NCBI GenBank assembly: GCA_016927425.1
Contig: JAFGMR010000021.1
Location: forward strand, 1 to 64,000
Length of the DNA: 64,000 bases
Direction: 5' to 3'
Source: Methanotrichaceae archaeon
Lineage (GTDB): Archaea; Halobacteriota; Methanosarcinia; Methanotrichales; Methanotrichaceae
In this document: positions 63,101 through 64,000 of the stretch, one piece after another
Layout: each line of letters starts with the position of its first letter
Numbering within the stretch: the stretch's first letter is position 1
Position numbers and translations under genes: made by a program
Notes under the pieces: generated by a model
What the model saw: the letters and a program-made list of their open reading frames with translations, nothing else
Databases searched by the model: none
What the model was told of the DNA's origin: nothing

Positions 63101-64000
63101 ACGGCGGCGGATCAGGCGGCGGCTTCGAGTATAAGAAGGCAGGCGACGGAAGCAATGGTGGAGCCGGAAGCGCGGGAAGCGCAGGCGGCGATGGAATAGG
63201 CGGAAAGGGAATCGGCGGACAAGGCCTAGGCGGCGGAGTCTATAGCGCAAATGGTGCTCTCAAGATATCGGACAGCCTGATCTCCGAGAACTCCGTAGAG
63301 GGAGGAGACGGCGTCGGCGGCCAGGGCATCGGCGGCGCAGGCGGCAATGGCGGCGCAGGTAGCGCAGGTGGCAACGGCGGAGATGCCAGTGTCTGGGGCA
63401 TATTCTTCGGCATGGGCGTTGGCGGCGATGGCGGGGCGGGCGGCGCAGGCGCCGCAGGCCTAACCGGAGGCGACGGCATCGGCGGAGAGGGCAGGGGCGG
63501 CCTTGCATGCGGAGGCGGCATATTCAGCGATGGAATCCTTCTCGAGATCGATTCCAGCCAGGTGCTCGAAAACGCCGCCGAAGGGGGCGACGCAACCGGA
63601 GGACGCGGCCAGGGCGGAATTGGCGGCGCAGGCGGCAATGGAAATGACGCTGGAGACGGCGGAGATGGAAAGGCAAGCCCGGCAGTCGGACTGTTCGTAA
63701 GCGCTGCCGTGGGCGAAGGAGGCGATGGCGGAGCCGGCGGTGCGGGTGGCGCGGGTGGTGCCGGAGGCGACGGCAGAGGCGGTGAAGCCGTTGGCGGCAA
63801 CGTCGAGGGCGGAGGGATCTGCAGCCTTGATGATTCATTCCAGATGGACGGCACCACCATCTCAGGCAACGATGCCACGGGCGGGGATGCCACGGGCGGA
63901 GCAGGCTTTGGCGGCATAGGCGGTGACGGCGGCGCCTCCGGAGATTCTGGCGATGGCGGGAAAGGGACCGCGCTTTCGATCGGCTTTGGAATCGGTTTCA
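60178..64000 (+). CDS. Giant secreted Gly-rich beta-helix surface protein, C-terminus beyond window
   Basis: The frame is open from ATG 60178 to the window end: 1274 residues seen, no stop. Signal peptide residues 1-22 (NKAWLYICILCVLSICETQG). Residues about 25-750 are acidic Ser/Ala/Gly repeats with two near copies of ESLEGEAGIVARDADGN and repeated DGGLFSNV/DEGLFSTYQEG elements. Residues about 765-850 start a helix (TETIQSSIDEAYDHPTNYDT, YYENVVDADKSLHFIGDGS). From about 860 on, a Gly/Ala/Asp-rich tract (GGDGVGGQAIGGGIYS; GGAGGNGGAGSAGGNGGDAS) alternates with NosD-like turns. The N-terminal half resembles the Ser-rich part of the preceding giant protein. The dense Gly tract explains the proline-rich minus-strand frames, which are shadows. 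Function: probably surface adhesion. Confidence 0.75.
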   Translation, partial: MLNKAWLYICILCVLSICETQGVEVGFSVSDGAESVGLYTSYTASDSVSVSEDATGSFYRPGISDRRQASGSGDLLATQAVSGSGGYTIINDVYAIQASMLAVTSSITTTPTTLSLAQQAFVRDADAAGFDVAATSGIEKVEQSSSLLGGSMASTQGLQLGWYIRGEQDTLIEGSYGCSTALAHDGWTNLASAALGMTDGRLMTEMVAIEETRPYDPNQDPAVVLNDWAFASQVSTASGDHIWASTSARDQLGNAVETNLDGTRGFFSTAQEAEAAAGANLYQHSEMVVDEGSTGSTSIGVGGYNAHIKTDMTSGCMTTEQWAYADASALVLERSGLVGVEKGSSESSTGDADGNRIDALTQATMDDGNFWINQRVWSDPTGSGSRRWIDAESALTGLSKITAVDSDGDSVEAQVTGTMDRGLFSTSQEGAAAAGKATAKLEASASESLEGEAGIVARDADGNSVESKFSAEMNKGLFSNSLVGEADGSASAAHQGQADSATTGSTSVSVVDSDGDSVDADVSAKMDEGLFSTYQEGDASAGKATAELQANGTESLEGEAGIVARDADGNEAGTEFDSIMDGGLFSNVIAGEADGSAEVGHWAYAERATSGDARSYAIYADGNAETILSADQSLGEFSMTMGGRGEDDASGHEASAYMVDLVASGDEIEADSKGQKAGEDSDIETDLFKNTALDANVSGDIWAVADDDGTEAHQVIEARGRIESQVRSSRGAVDAADLSYNSVGVDTHLLAETDASGPYSDRWTIFYLDKQVGTETIQSSIDEAYDHPTNYDTIDIAAGVYYENVVDADKSLHFIGDGSDKTIVDGSAAGRVFAIGTLRDDIFVDMFGMGIRNGYVRGADGTGAAGADGAGEDAFGGGIWNGADLTLAEVSVTGNAVRGGDGFGGDIAGFAGETVTGGDGVGGQAIGGGIYSQGCLTLIETIVSDNQAVGGDGFGGDARGGDGAAGIDSHVAPVNGGGSGGGFEYKKAGDGSNGGAGSAGSAGGDGIGGKGIGGQGLGGGVYSANGALKISDSLISENSVEGGDGVGGQGIGGAGGNGGAGSAGGNGGDASVWGIFFGMGVGGDGGAGGAGAAGLTGGDGIGGEGRGGLACGGGIFSDGILLEIDSSQVLENAAEGGDATGGRGQGGIGGAGGNGNDAGDGGDGKASPAVGLFVSAAVGEGGDGGAGGAGGAGGAGGDGRGGEAVGGNVEGGGICSLDDSFQMDGTTISGNDATGGDATGGAGFGGIGGDGGASGDSGDGGKGTALSIGFGIGF

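Noticed and set aside
62479-63917. Proline-rich minus-strand frames
   Set aside because: These are complements of the Gly-rich repeat of the large plus-strand protein.
1-64000. CRISPR array, intact insertion sequence, rRNA or tRNA gene
   Set aside because: I looked through the gaps by eye and saw no regular repeat-spacer array, transposase or cloverleaf; short or intron-bearing tRNAs could still be missed without a covariance search.

Overview
The window reads as a chromosomal segment of a methanogenic archaeon, most likely Methanothrix (Methanosaeta) or a close relative in the Methanosarcinales. Support: O-phosphoseryl-tRNA:Cys-tRNA synthase (SepCysS), an archaeal-type ValRS, Trm1, Tsr3, an archaeal presenilin homologue, TATA boxes with short leaders, and very large secreted proteins rich in N-glycosylation sequons. 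The lineage is inferred from gene content; no marker rRNA lies in the window.

Layout. 1-962: decayed type I restriction-modification remnants (a frameshifted DUF1016 nuclease and a frameshifted hsdS start). 988-16770: housekeeping genes: a small secreted protein, GDPD with a Cys-rich tail, SepCysS, a DUF4139-like secreted protein, two Hsp20s, an AmmeMemoRadiSam-type radical SAM enzyme, RibBA, an AEC transporter, Tsr3, then tight runs valS-CYTH-presenilin and zinc protein-HDAC-trm1. 16771-17513: a gene-free stretch with strong RNA-like complementarity and a regulated-looking leader.

17514-37673 is the most distinctive region: about 20 kb encoding six exported proteins. The first resembles intrinsic factor/transcobalamin in architecture (alpha/alpha toroid plus three DUF4430-like modules). 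Then come two PQQ-type beta-propeller proteins, a propeller-DUF4430 protein, and two giant membrane-anchored extracellular CobN (cobaltochelatase large subunit)-like proteins. One CobN protein is fused to its own propeller-DUF4430 unit. I infer an envelope system that handles corrinoid, another tetrapyrrole or metal. Acetoclastic methanogens have a high corrinoid demand, but no function is demonstrated by the sequence.

37871-40209: coupled M50 protease-CBS and TraB genes (minus). 40291-41265: two tandem lamin-tail-domain secreted proteins. 41270-44109: an AT-rich, apparently acquired island with a broken flavodoxin-fold reductase and a nicotinamidase fused to a SABATH-type methyltransferase. 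44110-53865: secreted proteins, an HD hydrolase, a NosD-like beta-helix protein, a TPR protein, an S9 peptidase, an aldehyde dehydrogenase and alpha-glucan phosphorylase. 54168 to the end: two giant secreted surface proteins; the second is cut by the window edge. I saw no rRNA or tRNA gene, CRISPR array, or intact insertion sequence.
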